NCBI GenBank assembly: GCA_015680685.1
Contig: MNCI01010074.1
Coordinates: 533,484-597,483, forward strand
DNA from: Gnetum montanum
Taxonomy: Eukaryota; Streptophyta; Gnetopsida; Gnetales; Gnetaceae
Direction: 5' to 3'
DNA length: 64,000 nt
The notes under the pieces were generated by a model. The model searched no databases. It saw only the letters and a program-made list of their open reading frames with translations, and was not told where the DNA came from. The position numbers were made by a program, and so were the translations under genes. Shown here in pieces: positions 11,164 to 22,387 of the stretch; within the stretch, counting starts at the first letter, position 1, and the number at the start of each line of letters is the position of its first letter.

Positions 11164-13248
11164 TTATTTTTCAATATTCATGCTCCAAAATACCATATCT
11201 TGTCTTCCACGGTTATGCTCATTATTCAGCCTTCTGTGCAACGATTCTACACAGCCTCGAGAAATATCCCTGGGCAAGCCAAAACTAATATTTCTCATCG
11301 TTTCTTGAGATTGAGGTATAAAATTTTGACCGATGGCCCTGCTCTCATAACCATAAGCAGTTTCTCTTGTGGATTGTTGCATATTGCTACGAATTGGCTG
11401 CTGCTGCACACTGATACTTGACTCACTGCCACTGTTGCCTTGAGCTCCGGCGTTGCTGTACATAACATCCTCGGGGTTTGCTTTAAAAATGTATCCTTGC
11501 GGCAAGACTCTACTGACTTCAAGATTATAAGCACTTGCAGGAGGCTGCTCCATTACTTTCATGGTTAATGGCGTTCCCTTGTTCTGCTGAAAGCGATCAT
11601 CATAAATGGCTAACAACTCATTGATCTGCTGTTGGGTTTTCACGGGTGTGGTAAGACCGTTGACAGCAAGGTCACCAAAAGTTGGAACCACATGGGAGCT
11701 TGTTTGCTGTTGTTGTTGGCCTCCATGTGATTGAGAAACATAATTCCCTTGTGGGTTTGCTTGCCCAAAAGATCCATAGACAGAGGAAACAGTATTACTT
11801 TCACATTCAAGTTTCTGAAATTCTATTTCCTGCCTACCATTATTGCAAGGACAGCTGCAGTGATGAGAATTCCTCAAATTCTGGTCCAAGAAACCGGCCT
11901 TACCTTGACTATACGGGCAGTTTGCATTGGAACAAGCATACATGTTTTCCACTTGACCCACAACCTCTTCACAGAGCTTTTTCTTCTTATTCTGCCTTAA
12001 ATCCTCCCCCATGCCAAGAGCCCAGGACCCTTCTTTTGCATCATTCATAACGTTAAAGAAAGAGAACCCTTTGGTAGGAGCAGCAGCAGTATTCTTTTCC
12101 GCATTGCAACTTGAAAAAAGGGAATCAGAAACAGGATCAGGGCATTCAACATCATACTCACCGCTGCTGCTGGATGTTACAGTTCCAGCATCACCACCAC
12201 CAACGCATGCTTGGAAGTTCATGAGCAGAGAAGCCTCAGGGTGCTGCAGCCTGGCCAGAGCTTCCTCCTGGTTTATGACGGAGAGCCAAGTAGCAGTCTC
12301 CTTGGCAGTCATTTTGTCCTGAAGGCACTTGGACTGCCTCACAAGCTTTCTGATTTTGGGCATGTCAGGGGACATGTGCTTGATCACAGCAGTGAGAACC
12401 CCAACCTTCCAAGCCTTCTTGAGATCATGGGGCTTCTTGTAAGGAGGGGGACACTGACCCTTAGGCAACCCAACCAGAGGCCACCATTCCTCATCGCCAG
12501 TAGGCCACCATGGAGGAGGAACCCCTTTCTCAAGTGGGTACCTCCTCTGTGGAGGATCACAGTGCTGCATCAGAGCAGATAACAAGGAACCCAGAGTTGT
12601 ATCCTGCAACTCATGCAAGCTGTGGCTTACAGAGGAGGGGTTGGGGCTCAAATCGGCTTCAGTGCTCCCTGGCACACGGTGCTCCACCTGATACTTGGCA
12701 ATGGCAGCAGGTCCGTTCCTGTCAAACCTCACCTTCTCCTTCCACCATGCTCTCAGATTATCAGAGGCACCGCTCACAGGCTTGCCCTTCTCCGGAATTA
12801 TGCCATACACAAATCCCTGAGCCTTGCAAACCTCCATCATCTTGAGCATGTACTTGAGAATCGCATCTTGGGCCCTTGACATCTTCTTCCTTCTGGCCTG
12901 CTCCTGAGACTGCCTCAGCTTTGCATCATCCACCACTTGCACACCAACTCCAACTCCAACCACATCAGGGCTCTGATTTTTCTGCTCCCTCAGTCTCCTC
13001 AGCAGCAATTTGTCCTTCCACATACGCCTCTCAAGCTCATCAACGTCCATGTCATCTTCGCTCATGTATCCTCCTCCTCCTCCTCCTCCTGCTTCTTCCC
13101 CTTGTGCTCCTCCTTCCCTCATTGCAGCTACAGCAGCTTCGTCCCCGGACAAGGCAGGAGGTACAGGTACCCCCCTTGCTGCCACATCTGCAAGCAATCT
13201 TGCAATATCCAACTCTCCAGAAAACCCAAATTCTTCTTGCCTTTCCAT
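11164..13248 (-). CDS. EIL: EIN3/EIL family transcription factor
   Basis: Nuclear DNA-binding protein of the ethylene pathway. EIN3/EIL proteins are stabilised by EIN2 signalling, destroyed through EBF F-box proteins, and activate genes such as ERF1. The 694-residue, uninterrupted frame has the family layout: an acidic N-terminus ([18 protein letters not shown], about 62-80), basic regions ([41 protein letters not shown]), the proline/tryptophan block [14 protein letters not shown] (about 244-257) and [20 protein letters not shown] (about 273-292), ending the core near 340. A C-terminal Cys/His cluster ([15 protein letters not shown]) and Gln-rich tails follow. A run of seven glycines sits near residue 55. 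The length is slightly above that of typical EIN3. I chose Met at 13248, because the upstream in-frame Met (13272) lies next to a likely 3' splice site and adds residues the family lacks. It cannot be told whether this is the EIN3 or an EIL orthologue. Confidence 0.97.
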   Translation of the reverse strand: MERQEEFGFSGELDIARLLADVAARGVPVPPALSGDEAAVAAMREGGAQGEEAGGGGGGGYMSEDDMDVDELERRMWKDKLLLRRLREQKNQSPDVVGVGVGVQVVDDAKLRQSQEQARRKKMSRAQDAILKYMLKMMEVCKAQGFVYGIIPEKGKPVSGASDNLRAWWKEKVRFDRNGPAAIAKYQVEHRVPGSTEADLSPNPSSVSHSLHELQDTTLGSLLSALMQHCDPPQRRYPLEKGVPPPWWPTGDEEWWPLVGLPKGQCPPPYKKPHDLKKAWKVGVLTAVIKHMSPDMPKIRKLVRQSKCLQDKMTAKETATWLSVINQEEALARLQHPEASLLMNFQACVGGGDAGTVTSSSSGEYDVECPDPVSDSLFSSCNAEKNTAAAPTKGFSFFNVMNDAKEGSWALGMGEDLRQNKKKKLCEEVVGQVENMYACSNANCPYSQGKAGFLDQNLRNSHHCSCPCNNGRQEIEFQKLECESNTVSSVYGSFGQANPQGNYVSQSHGGQQQQQTSSHVVPTFGDLAVNGLTTPVKTQQQINELLAIYDDRFQQNKGTPLTMKVMEQPPASAYNLEVSRVLPQGYIFKANPEDVMYSNAGAQGNSGSESSISVQQQPIRSNMQQSTRETAYGYESRAIGQNFIPQSQETMRNISFGLPRDISRGCVESLHRRLNNEHNRGRQDMVFWSMNIEK

Positions 13249-13253
13249 CAGTG

Positions 13254-13833
13254 CTACCGAAACCAAGCACAAGCTACAGCTCTCAGGTATCCCCTTGCCA
13301 ACCAGAAAAAAGAATTTCTCTTCCTAGCCCGTGCAAAGGCAAATTAGGCACAGAATGTTTGGGAAATTTAACCAGGATCAAGGAACAATTCCACACAGAA
13401 TTTGGTACCCGAAACTCAAAGCTAAAGATTTTTCAGCCAAGTGGATGCCCTCAATTCAAAAGTATAGCAATTTCCCAAAAAGGAAAAATTAGAAACCCCC
13501 AATTTGAAGCCTCGAAGAGAATCTCAATTCAGAGCTTCCTGCTAAACACCACTCCTAACCCAGGAACCCAAAAATGGCAAAATCACCCAATTTCTTCTCA
13601 AAATCCTGAAACAAATCCCCAAAAACCCAGAATGCCCTTACGAATTCTCAGCCCGGAGGGACAGAGCCCAGAACCCAAACTCCCAACAAAGCAGAGGAAA
13701 ACTTAAAGATAGCCCAACAGTCCTCACCGCAAGAGCTCCAAAAGGAGGCAAGAAACAGGCCAAATCCTAAACACAGAAGCAACAGCAGCAGCAGCAGCAG
13801 TAGCAACAACCATAATAACAAGAGGAAGCTCAC
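13254..13833 (-). other. EIL: probable 5'-UTR intron of the EIL gene
   Basis: On the gene strand, CTTTCTG|GTGAGC at 13834/13833 is a strong 5' splice site, and the intervening 0.6 kb is T-rich like plant introns. Two 3' sites are possible: GGTAG|CACTG ending at 13254, five bases before the chosen ATG, or GGCAAG ending at 13294. With the first, the upstream Met at 13272 is removed from the mRNA. A (CTG)6 run (13783-13800) lies inside. Many EIN3/EIL genes have a leader intron, which supports this. Confidence 0.6.
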
Positions 13834-14800
13834 CAGAAAGACGAAGGGGAGGAAGGTGAGACTGAGACGAAGAGAGAGAGAGTGTGTCTGTGTGCACCCG
13901 GAAAGCCAGCAGGCAGGGGAGGGGCTTAATATGCAGCTTGTGTGCGATACAGCAACGTCAGATCTGAAGCAGAAGGTTTTCTATTCTGCAGAATCATACA
14001 CGAAAACGCCTGCAGGTCGGTCTGCTGCATTCAGGCCTCCTGGCAGCATCCCCCGACGCCTTAAATGATCCCCAACCCAAACTTAGCCCATCAAAACCCA
14101 AATTGCAAATTTGGGAATACCAACAAGCAGCCTGCGTTTGAAAAACCAAACCCCCAGACCCCAAATCCCAAACCCAAAAATAAAACCAAATAAACAAAAA
14201 ATGCCGTCTCAACAGGCAACAGGCAAACAGCAACAGCAAAACCACCGACAACAAAAGCCTGAGCAGAAACGGCGCACAAAAGCTAATATTACTGTGTTAA
14301 CTCCCCGCAACAGTGACTACATCAGAGGAGGAAGCAAGAAGAAGAAGCAAGAGAGTAGAGAAAATAAAATTTTTTTTGAGTATTCGGGCACTCAGTCAGT
14401 CGGCTCTCTCTTCCTCTGTGTAGAAATGATGGAAAGCTCGTGAAAAATGTTCAAATAAACAAATGAAAAATCTCAGGGGGGACGGAAGCATTCATTTGTT
14501 GCCACGTGTAGACAGAGAGTAGTGGGGGGTGGGGGGATGGAGAATTGCAAGTGGAGGTGGGCCCCGTGGTGGTGGTGGTATCCAGGGCGGATCTGAAGTG
14601 GGGCCCAGCGCTGCATGTGAGGGGCCACGCCTGCTCTACACGTGTGCAGTTGCAGTTGGCTGTTCATGTTCATATGCGTGCTGTCTTTTTCGTGATGGGG
14701 GCGGTGCGCCTTCCATGTGCCGTGTGGCCACGTGGCACGCCGGGAGCGATGGCCGATATCCCCAATCTCCTTCGCCTTGGTCCCCATACCTTGCCATATC
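13834..14800 (-). promoter_or_regulatory. EIL: EIL promoter and 5' leader, three G-boxes
   Basis: This stretch upstream of the EIL gene is GC- and CpG-richer than its surroundings. A CT-rich run on the gene strand at 13860-13885 looks like transcribed leader. Perfect CACGTG G-boxes lie at 14503-14508, 14639-14644 and 14729-14734, the last inside the palindrome CCACGTGG. G-boxes bind bHLH (PIF) and bZIP (ABF) factors. No convincing TATA box is seen; an AT-rich CATATTAAG on the gene strand near 13928 is a weak candidate. Overlapping open frames on both strands (14473-15092) are low-complexity and I do not believe them. Confidence 0.55.
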
Positions 14801-17753
14801 TTCTTTTTTTTTTTCCTTGTCTTTTTTTTTTGTTTTGTTTTTGTGTTGGGTGGGTGACTATAACATAGTAAAGTACTTTTGGTTTTTTCACTATGGAGCA
14901 TACCTTTTTGCTTTCCCACAATTTGACGTTTGCTTTTGCTTTCCTCACATACCGCCATGTCCCCTTGATTTTATTAATAATTGTACAATAATTACCACAG
15001 TGCCAGTCGGATCTTAGAAGTGCATGGTTTAAAATGAACATGCTGATTATGTAATGGGTTTGAATACATTTCGGGTATTGCATTTGTTCCAAAAGTTACC
15101 TTGAGCACTCGTTAATTTCCTTAATGAAGCTCATAGCATATACATATCTTCGTCCAATAGATTTGAAGGGTTTATATAAAGAAAATGTCACTTTTAATAA
15201 TTTTTTAGAGCTTCAAAGAACATTAGAATAAATGAGTATTAGGTTAACATACTTTTTGATCTACAACTTGCATACCACTAGTCTCATGCTTAAACAAACT
15301 AAGCAATGTTGGAGTTATAATAAAGCATTCCAAGAAAAAATATTTTTTAAAGGTTAAAAAAATATATTTAAACTTAATGGTGCCTAAGATATGTCTTTTA
15401 GATAATGCATGCAAAGGGATGCTAGCACTAAAGCCTACACTTTTAAATGCAATGTCTTGATATTAACCATATAAATATAATAGTGCCTAATATGCTTCTT
15501 TGACTGTACTAGTATTGAGCTTTGAACCAAAAAGACAATATCATGAAAGTTATCCATATAACTAACTAACAATTAATTTTCCTCCCTTCAATTTTTCATA
15601 AATGTCAACCATAAAAATGTATACTTTAATATCTTTATAATTGGAAATTTTTTCTTGTTCATGATTTGTTATAAATATCAACTATAAAATTGTACATTTG
15701 AGAAGACATCTATATAATTGAAAAAGTTTTCCTTTCAATGTTATTTTTCATGTTTTGCGCTCAATGTTAAGCCTTTGATTTCCTGAAAAGTGTTATTTTT
15801 ATTATTGACAGTATTTCTTGGGTCCAACACACCAAATATAACCATGGAATAAGACAATGAAACCCTCAGGATTTACAAGCGATAATTGGATATTAACTAC
15901 TTTCTTCTCCAAAGTTCTTACAAGTTATTGTAAACTGCAAGTGTTAAATTTATTAAAACATGGTAAATTTTCAAAATAAGTATTCCAAAATATAATTATC
16001 AACTAATTAAAAAAATTAAAAAACTCTATCCGAAGAGAATGATCGAAAACTATCGTAAACCGAACATGATGCTTCGCTAAAATTTCTGTCCGTAAAACAT
16101 AACAATGTCACATAATAGCTTTTATGCATTTTTTAAAATTACTGCATCATCTGTCGTATCCGGGACAAAAGTTACGATAAGTTGTTACATGGTGTGGGCA
16201 TTGAAACCTGAACGCGTGCAGCCAGAGATATATGCTCTTTCCAAGTTTAGTATGATATTGTACAAAACGTAATGGCTGAACTCTGTCCAATATTAGATTC
16301 CTAAACTTAGTTCAGTTTCATATTCGTGTATTTTTGTCCATGGCTGGAGATGACTGGTTCATCGTCGTGACGTGCAAAGATAAGGAACCATGTGTTCATG
16401 CTATGTGAATGAATGGCCGTCAAATTGAAAGCAATCCCCATACTTTTTTGTCATGACTATTGCTATTGCAGCTTCAGGTAATTCATCTCACCTCAGTTCA
16501 AGTGCTGCTTCTTTTGCTTTATTTTTTTATACTCCTCCATTCATCCAATATGTATCCCGTTCATCCTCAAATACATTTGAGCAACATTCTGCAGCTTTGC
16601 TTTAGGGTATTATATTCACCTAAATTGGTCTCCAATTCTCTCTCTTTTCTCTCTGTGACTCGTTTTTTCTCTGGATAACATTCTTTTTGCCCAAAATGGT
16701 TGCACATGACACTTGGGGTCAGGCAAGAAAAAGAGGAACAGCGAGCATCTCTGCTGTTTATTAAATATATCCTTGACATGTGTTGCTACTGTCAAGCGTC
16801 TCTGGGTTGTTCACAGAGCACTATAATAATGAGAGAGGGATTGTGGTTTAAAATATTCGTGACCATGTGCTCCATACTTTAGTTAATGTTGGGATTTCGG
16901 ATTTGGACGATTCTAATTTGTCCATACTCGGCTGCAGGGCAAACCCTATCTCGTTTGAAAATTTCTCTTCCACCCAGAGAGTTACCATAAGAGACGACTT
17001 TGGTCTGTACAATTTAATTAAATTAGCATCAATGCTACATGAAAACGCGTGGTGGCAAAAGCATTTACTAAAGGCACAAAACGACAACAAAACGTGTTTT
17101 GTTGTCAAATACAATTAACAATGGTAAATAGTCCGCCCAGGCGAAAATTACCTACCATTTCCACTTTTGGGATAAGCCAATGTGCAAGGAAGACTTCATT
17201 GATGGAGACTTTAGTGATGAAAATGGTTTTATGCAGGTGCAAAAAGTTGTTGAAAAGTTGCCGTCTTTCCAGAATTATCAATAGTTATCTTTTTGCAAAG
17301 TATACTTTTCTTCAGTACAGAGCTAATAAAGGCGTCACCAGTTTTCACTCGCGGCCTCACGATAATTGGCTATGCCTTGATGGTTATCATTTCTCAATTT
17401 CTAAATTTGTCATTTCCATTGCAATATTACTTTCAGTGTATAAACCAAAAATGGAATGCTGATTGGACTGCAGAACAATAAACGTCAACCTTTAAAAAAC
17501 CTTGAGGATATCAATGGCCGCCAAAAATAAAGCTTTTTATTTCATGAATTCTTATTAATAATCTAATATGGGTTTAAGACTGCAAGATCTTGGAATTGTA
17601 GTTATGAATTATTCCTTCTGTACGAAAGTTGAAGCTCTACATTATCTATTTTGAGATTGTCATAGAGTTAAGTCTATAGTCAAGCTTCTATTCAAAATTT
17701 CTTTTTAGGATAAGCAATACCATCTTCCATTCTACAACATATTTCTACAGCTA

Positions 17754-17809
17754 TGTGAGGCTTTCGACATTCCAGATTTTTTGTGAGGCTTTCGACATTC
17801 CAGATTTTT
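17754..17809. repeat. 28-bp perfect tandem duplication
   Basis: The unit at 17754-17781 is repeated without change at 17782-17809. It lies in non-coding DNA. Confidence 0.9.
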
Positions 17810-18292
17810 TGTTCATCATATGAAAATAGAGAAGAGAAATGACCATTTGTTTAAACATCAATTAGTTTCTCTTTCTACATGTATTATTTTCTCTTCATTA
17901 TGTCATTCTTTTACTTTTCATGTTCATGCGGTGGTAAGAAATGCTACAGCAAAAAATAAGCTGATTAGGTTATTACAAAAAATACAAAATTGGTGATTTC
18001 AAGCTAGTTAAGGTATACCTCTATTACAACATATGTAAAATACATTTCTCCTTAGAATTGCCTAAATAATATGACAAACTTACCAAATGCATTAATTTAC
18101 ATCATGTTGGCTTGGTTGCTTGCCTTGATTATATATGGTCTTTCTTATAATTCTAATGATAGAAGATCTTATTTAGCCTATTTTTTCATTCCTTGTGACT
18201 TGGGTAACTATAAGAGTTATATTTCCAATCTTAACTATGCATTCCTTGTGTCTTGATATCCCCTCAACGAAAACCTAAAGGACAAGATGAGC

Positions 18293-18356
18293 GATCTAAC
18301 TTCAACTTTTAGGTATTCATAAGGGATCTAACTTCAACTTTTAGGTATTCATAAGG
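18293..18356. repeat. 32-bp perfect tandem duplication
   Basis: The unit at 18293-18324 is repeated without change at 18325-18356. It is the same type of event as the 28-bp duplication 0.5 kb away. Confidence 0.9.
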
Positions 18357-18808
18357 TGTTTAAGTAGCCAGAACACAAGGAATGAGAAAATTTTTGTGAA
18401 AGTGAACTCCCACAAAATACCACCGAATAATGTTGAAATATGCAATATTATAATATTTTCCATCTTGTAGTCTTGTTTATGCATCATTGCAATGTGAAGA
18501 AAAGTTGGACAAAAGCAAACAAGAAAAATTTCAACTTTCCCTTTATATTGACTTCCAAACTACATTATATACAATGCACCAACAATTAAAAACTTGGTCA
18601 AAAATACTTAGGGACTCAAAAGATTCGCCATAAAAACTTGGTAGGTGAAAAATGCATCCATATTTGCAGAGAATTCAAGGTAATACTAGAAAGTGTGCCC
18701 ATTATTACAGCTAATTCCTAGTTCTGAGATAGGGATAACCTTAACAAAAGTAAGCATTTCTAGGAAGAGTAGGCCCACATACAACAAAAACAAAATGTGC
18801 AATAACAA

Positions 18809-19015
18809 AAAACATATGCCTTTCCATTTTCGCCCAAACTTCTCATCGCATATGTTTTTAGGTTTTCAAATTTTAGACAAAAACCAGAATAGTCTTAGAA
18901 AATGGTATAACAAAAGGTATGCCTTTTCCATTTTCTTTTCCAAACTTCTCATTGCATATGTTTTTACATTTTCAAACTTCTGACAAAAACTAGAACACAG
19001 TCTTAGAAAATAGTA
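18809..19015. repeat. about 100-bp diverged tandem duplication
   Basis: Two adjacent blocks share the order CTTTTCCATTTTC (or CTTTCCATTTTC), ACTTCTCATYGCATATG, TTTTCAAA, ACAAAAACYAGAA and AGTCTTAGAAAAT, with substitutions and small indels between them. Confidence 0.75.
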
Positions 19016-19072
19016 GAATCTACAATAGTTGCCTTCATACTACACACAGGCCGTAATCAGCAATGGGAACAA

Positions 19073-19955
19073 TGATGAGTCATTGGATAGGCTACATCGA
19101 TTGACATGCATTGACGTAGCCCTATCAATGAGCATTCATTGACACAACCACATTGATGCATGGTTTGATGCATCAATGCAATGTCTAGTCTTGCCTATAT
19201 AAATGTGCATATCCATTGCATTTATGGCATGTTAAGTCAATAGTGTAGCCAAGTTCTTGTAATTTTCTTTCACCAGAGTTAGAATATTTTCTGAGTGCTT
19301 GCTGTAAGACTTCAAAGATTGTAGAGATCCTTATTTGAGCATCAATGTACCTGAACACTTTGATGTAACAGTAATAAAGTTGAGATTCTGAGAGTTCCTT
19401 GCAATACTTAGGAATAGATTAATGTTTTCCTTTATGCACTTTATTACTTATGCATTTTATATTCATGTCCTCAGTTAATCAATACATTTAATAATAATAC
19501 ATAAGTACAACCACCTTGAACATAATGTTGATGCTTGGTAATCCTAGTGGTGTTATCGCTTGGTTTACCTAGTAGCCCAACACATGGTAACCTAGCAGCG
19601 TTTATAACGAGTTCAAGATGCGCATGGAAGGTGGGCCCATATGCTTATGTTAAGATAGTTAGATTAAGGCATTAGATAGTTAATTAGTTAATTTACAATT
19701 AATTACCTTTGTTTCACACTTAGACTAAATTAAATAAAATATAAATATATAAATAAAAATTATGTGCCTTGGCTTACACTTAACCATACAATTGAACTTA
19801 CACAAGTGAAGCTGAGAAGATAATGATCATGTCTCTAAGTTACTATCTTTGCCCATTGGTGTATTTAGGGGCTAAGTCTATAGAATTCAACTAGATCACT
19901 AGTGCAACGCTTATGATTCATATTATTGGGAGTTGGGACTACTTACTACTCATCA
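19073..19955 (+). repeat. Athila-like LTR, plus orientation, diverged (LTR B0)
   Basis: It starts TGATGAG and ends CATCA directly before a primer binding site, matching the ends of the four other Athila-like LTRs here. A TATA box (CCTATATAAAT) lies at about 19194-19204, 125 bp in. The R-U5 part after it is collinear by eye with the reverse complement of the other copies, for example the stretch AGAATTCAACTAGATCA. The U3 ahead of the TATA consists of short repeats of an ATTGACG/ATTGATGCA motif not found in the other copies. The partner LTR is not seen. Confidence 0.75.
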
Positions 19956-19956
19956 T

Positions 19957-19975
19957 TGGCATTGTTGCCAAGGAC
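19957..19975 (+). other. Athila-type primer binding site, mutated
   Basis: TGGCATTGTTGCCAAGGAC directly follows the LTR end. It corresponds to TGGCACCATTGCCGGGGAC in the full-length Athila-like element at 45042-55263. It shows that the LTR at 19073 is a 5' LTR in plus orientation. Confidence 0.75.
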
Positions 19976-20099
19976 TTAGTATAGCTAAGTGTGCTACATA
20001 GGAAGGATAGTAAAATCATCTAAAGACATTGTAAAGAATAATTAATGCTAAATAATTAAGTAATAATAACAAACTCATACTATTTTTGAACAATCACTA

Positions 20100-20500
20100 A
20101 TATGCCTTCTTCTCGCAGGGAAGAATCTCCACCACCATTTATAAGAAAATCTAATTAAAGGCAAGAAGGCAAAAGAACGCAAGTGTCCTAACAATGCCGA
20201 CTTGTGTATGCCCATTCGAATCCTTACACTCTAGATTTCACCTTTATCCTACATCAGGATGAGTAGTTGTGATGGAGGGATATGGAAGGTAACATCATGT
20301 TACCTCCCAACTATTGCAATCAAAAACCTTGATTGTTGGAATGAAAACTAAGGATCCTCAGCATAAGCAATTCCTCAAGCCTAAATCTCGAGGGCCTTTG
20401 TGATAAAAAATGGGATTTGGGACACCCTAGCCAATCTAATAGATCAACAGGGACTTATGAGATGCAAAATGTGGAAATATAAATAGATCCGAATAATGCA
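20100..20500 (+). pseudogene. Athila-like gag N-terminus fragment
   Basis: Translation shows ESPPPFIRKS, then YTLDFTFILHQDE, RDMEGNIMLPPN and further broken sequence. The same series (FTFILHQDE, GNIVLPPN) is found on the minus strand at about 54000-54200 of the full-length Athila-like element, just inside its primer site. The fragment stops near 20450-20500, where the LTR of the host Tat element begins. That element therefore probably inserted into this gag. Confidence 0.65.
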
Positions 20501-21914
20501 CAAATGATAACTTATTTTTGAACACAAAACTCAAAACTTAAAACTTTATTGAGAAAAGAATAAATAATAAGTTAGAGAAATGTGTACAAATGGTGCCTAG
20601 GTGAGTGAAAAAAAGGGGGTTCACTTGAGCAAGAGTTCAAAATTCGTTGAAGCTAGGATGATCTACTCCATGATCTAGGTGCTAAGCCACTCTTGATGTT
20701 ATTGAATCTTCCTTTGCTGTTACAACCTTGGATTTGCTAATTTGGTCGCTACTAGGGGAGGTGAGAAAGGGGGAATATTTGGATGCTAAGTTGCTCCATG
20801 CTAGGTTTGGTGTCCTAGAAGTGTAATGTTAACACCAAAATCCACCAAATCTTAAGGCCTCAATGCTTCCACACTGGGGCTCAAGAGATTGCAAGTATGG
20901 GAACTTGCAAGAGCTCTTGAGTGCCTAAAAATGCCCCAAGTGTGGAATTTTATGTATGAAAATTGTTGCTTGTGAGTGTGGAATATTGTTAAAAAATGCT
21001 GAACATTGTCAAAAATATGAACCTTATCAAAAAAATGTGGGAACTTGTAAATGGTGTTGGAGTTTGGCTTTTATAGGGTCTTTGGGCCATGAGTGGGGAT
21101 ACAAATTGGCTATGATTGGGCTACAAATTGGCTATGCAACGATTGCAAATTTGATGTAATCTTGCTGCAAATTGGTTGCCAAATTTAGGTGAAATGGATG
21201 CCCAAATTTCGGGCAGGGTTACTAAAGATAGTAAGTGCTTTCCCAATGGCCATTCCATTTACTAAAATTAGTAACTAGGGTACCCCTTCCATGCTGAGCT
21301 CTCCACCATGCTTGTTGAAGTGGCTGGTCAACGTTGAAGTGCATAACTTGATAAATTTTGCTTCTTGTGGCTTCCATGTTTGGGGTTTGAATTTTCCATG
21401 CTAGGGGATAGGGAACTTTCTAGATTGAAGGGAAAGTTTCCAGGCTAGGGGAAAAATTTTCAAGGTAGGGGGAAACTTTTTAGTTTGAGGAGAAAGTTTC
21501 CAAAATGTGCCTTTGGTCCCCAGTTGAAGGGGGGAAAGTTTTCAAACCCCCCACCCTTCCATGTTGGGGGTTGGTAAGATCTATCCTTCTACATGTGATT
21601 TTAGCATAGAAAAGTGTCTACAACCACACCCCCACACCACCCAAAACCCTTCAAATTACCTTTTTTGGCATTCGAAAAGGTAGTTTTGACCTTCCCAAGC
21701 CCAAATATAAATACTAGGTGACTTTTTTCACTTGGGGAATGAGGCTTTGAGTACTTATCAGGCATTTTTTAGCCTTAAAAGTATAAAGTATGTGAAATTA
21801 CCCATTGTGGGTTACAATTTTCACATTTACAATGAAAATTTGTCTTAGGTTTCATGTGGTGAAAGCTACATGATGAAGATTTGGTTATAACATGCAAAAT
21901 TTTGTGGTGTTTCA
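20500..21914 (-). repeat. 3' LTR of the host Tat element
   Basis: The LTR begins (minus strand) at 21914 with TGAAACACCACAAAATT, right after a polypurine tract. The giant Tat 3' LTR begins TGAAATAACACTAGATT after a similar tract. A TATA box (minus CCCTATAAAAG) is at about 21072-21082 and an AATAAAG signal at about 20544-20550. The right-hand end is not fixed because the partner LTR is missing; about 20500 is my estimate. Beyond the first bases, the body differs strongly from the giant element's LTR. Confidence 0.65.
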
Positions 21915-21932
21915 ATGATCCCTCTTTGTTGG
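21915..21932 (-). other. polypurine tract of the host Tat element
   Basis: The minus strand reads CAACAAAGAGGGATCAT directly before the LTR TG. The giant element has CAACAAAGAGGGGCCAA in the same position. Confidence 0.75.
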
Positions 21933-21989
21933 TGTTTGGAGGATTGACTCGAGAGGCACCAACAAAGAATACAAAATAACATTGCATAT

Positions 21990-22145
21990 TATAACACTAC
22001 AATGCATAGAGGCTACATGAAAATTAGGCTATCTAGGCCACCAATGTTACTAGTTTAAGGTAGTTGTAAGCCATGGTACTAGTTTAAGGCCTTAACAGGT
22101 CATGTTGCCAATTTAAGGTTGTAGCAGACCATTAAAAGCAAGCTT
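21990..22145 (-). repeat. minisatellite past integrase, host Tat element
   Basis: About four degenerate units of roughly 30 bp contain, on the minus strand, CCTTAAACTAGTAMCATGG-like words. It is the counterpart of the arrays at 29760-30160 and 39470-39985 in the giant element. Confidence 0.7.
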
Positions 22146-22387
22146 GCTTGTTGATGATTCGTTGGCTACATGTAGTATGGCTTCAGATAGGAATGATTGA
22201 CCAAATTGGCCAACTCATTCCTATTCATTTCAACTATTATAGAATGCTCCATTTTCATAGGCTTTAGTGACAAGGAAGGGCCCTTCCCAGTTGGCTAATA
22301 TTTGTCTGCATGCTCACGAATGACCTTGAGGACAAGGTTCCCCTCCTTGATCTTGCGCATGGTCAAGTTATGGTGATGTTGTTGCTT

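Larger units (their letters stand above)
14801..19072. other. intergenic, AT-rich, short tandem duplications
   Basis: No gene or transposon domain can be supported. Poly-T runs lie at 14803-14845. The open frames between 16460 and 17480 overlap in different frames and match nothing. Direct duplications are present at 17754-17809 (28 bp twice, identical), 18293-18356 (32 bp twice, identical) and about 18809-19015 (about 100 bp twice, diverged). Confidence 0.5.

Noticed and set aside
11682-12845. Several plus-strand frames of 89-123 codons opposite the EIL gene
   Set aside because: Antisense shadows of a clear conserved protein-coding frame.
12876-13706. 276-codon plus-strand frame across the EIL start
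   Set aside because: It is a shadow of the EIL coding strand and its leader intron; composition is Leu/Pro/Ser rich and no family is recognised.
14473-15092. Overlapping open frames of 107-162 codons on both strands upstream of the EIL gene
   Set aside because: The proteins are low-complexity (Lys, His, Val, Phe runs), overlap in several frames, and come from GC-rich promoter sequence and poly-T runs. No domain is visible.
16460-17481. Cluster of short frames that might be exons of a gene
   Set aside because: Frames conflict, no consistent splice sites or domain were found, and base composition is like the surrounding non-coding DNA.
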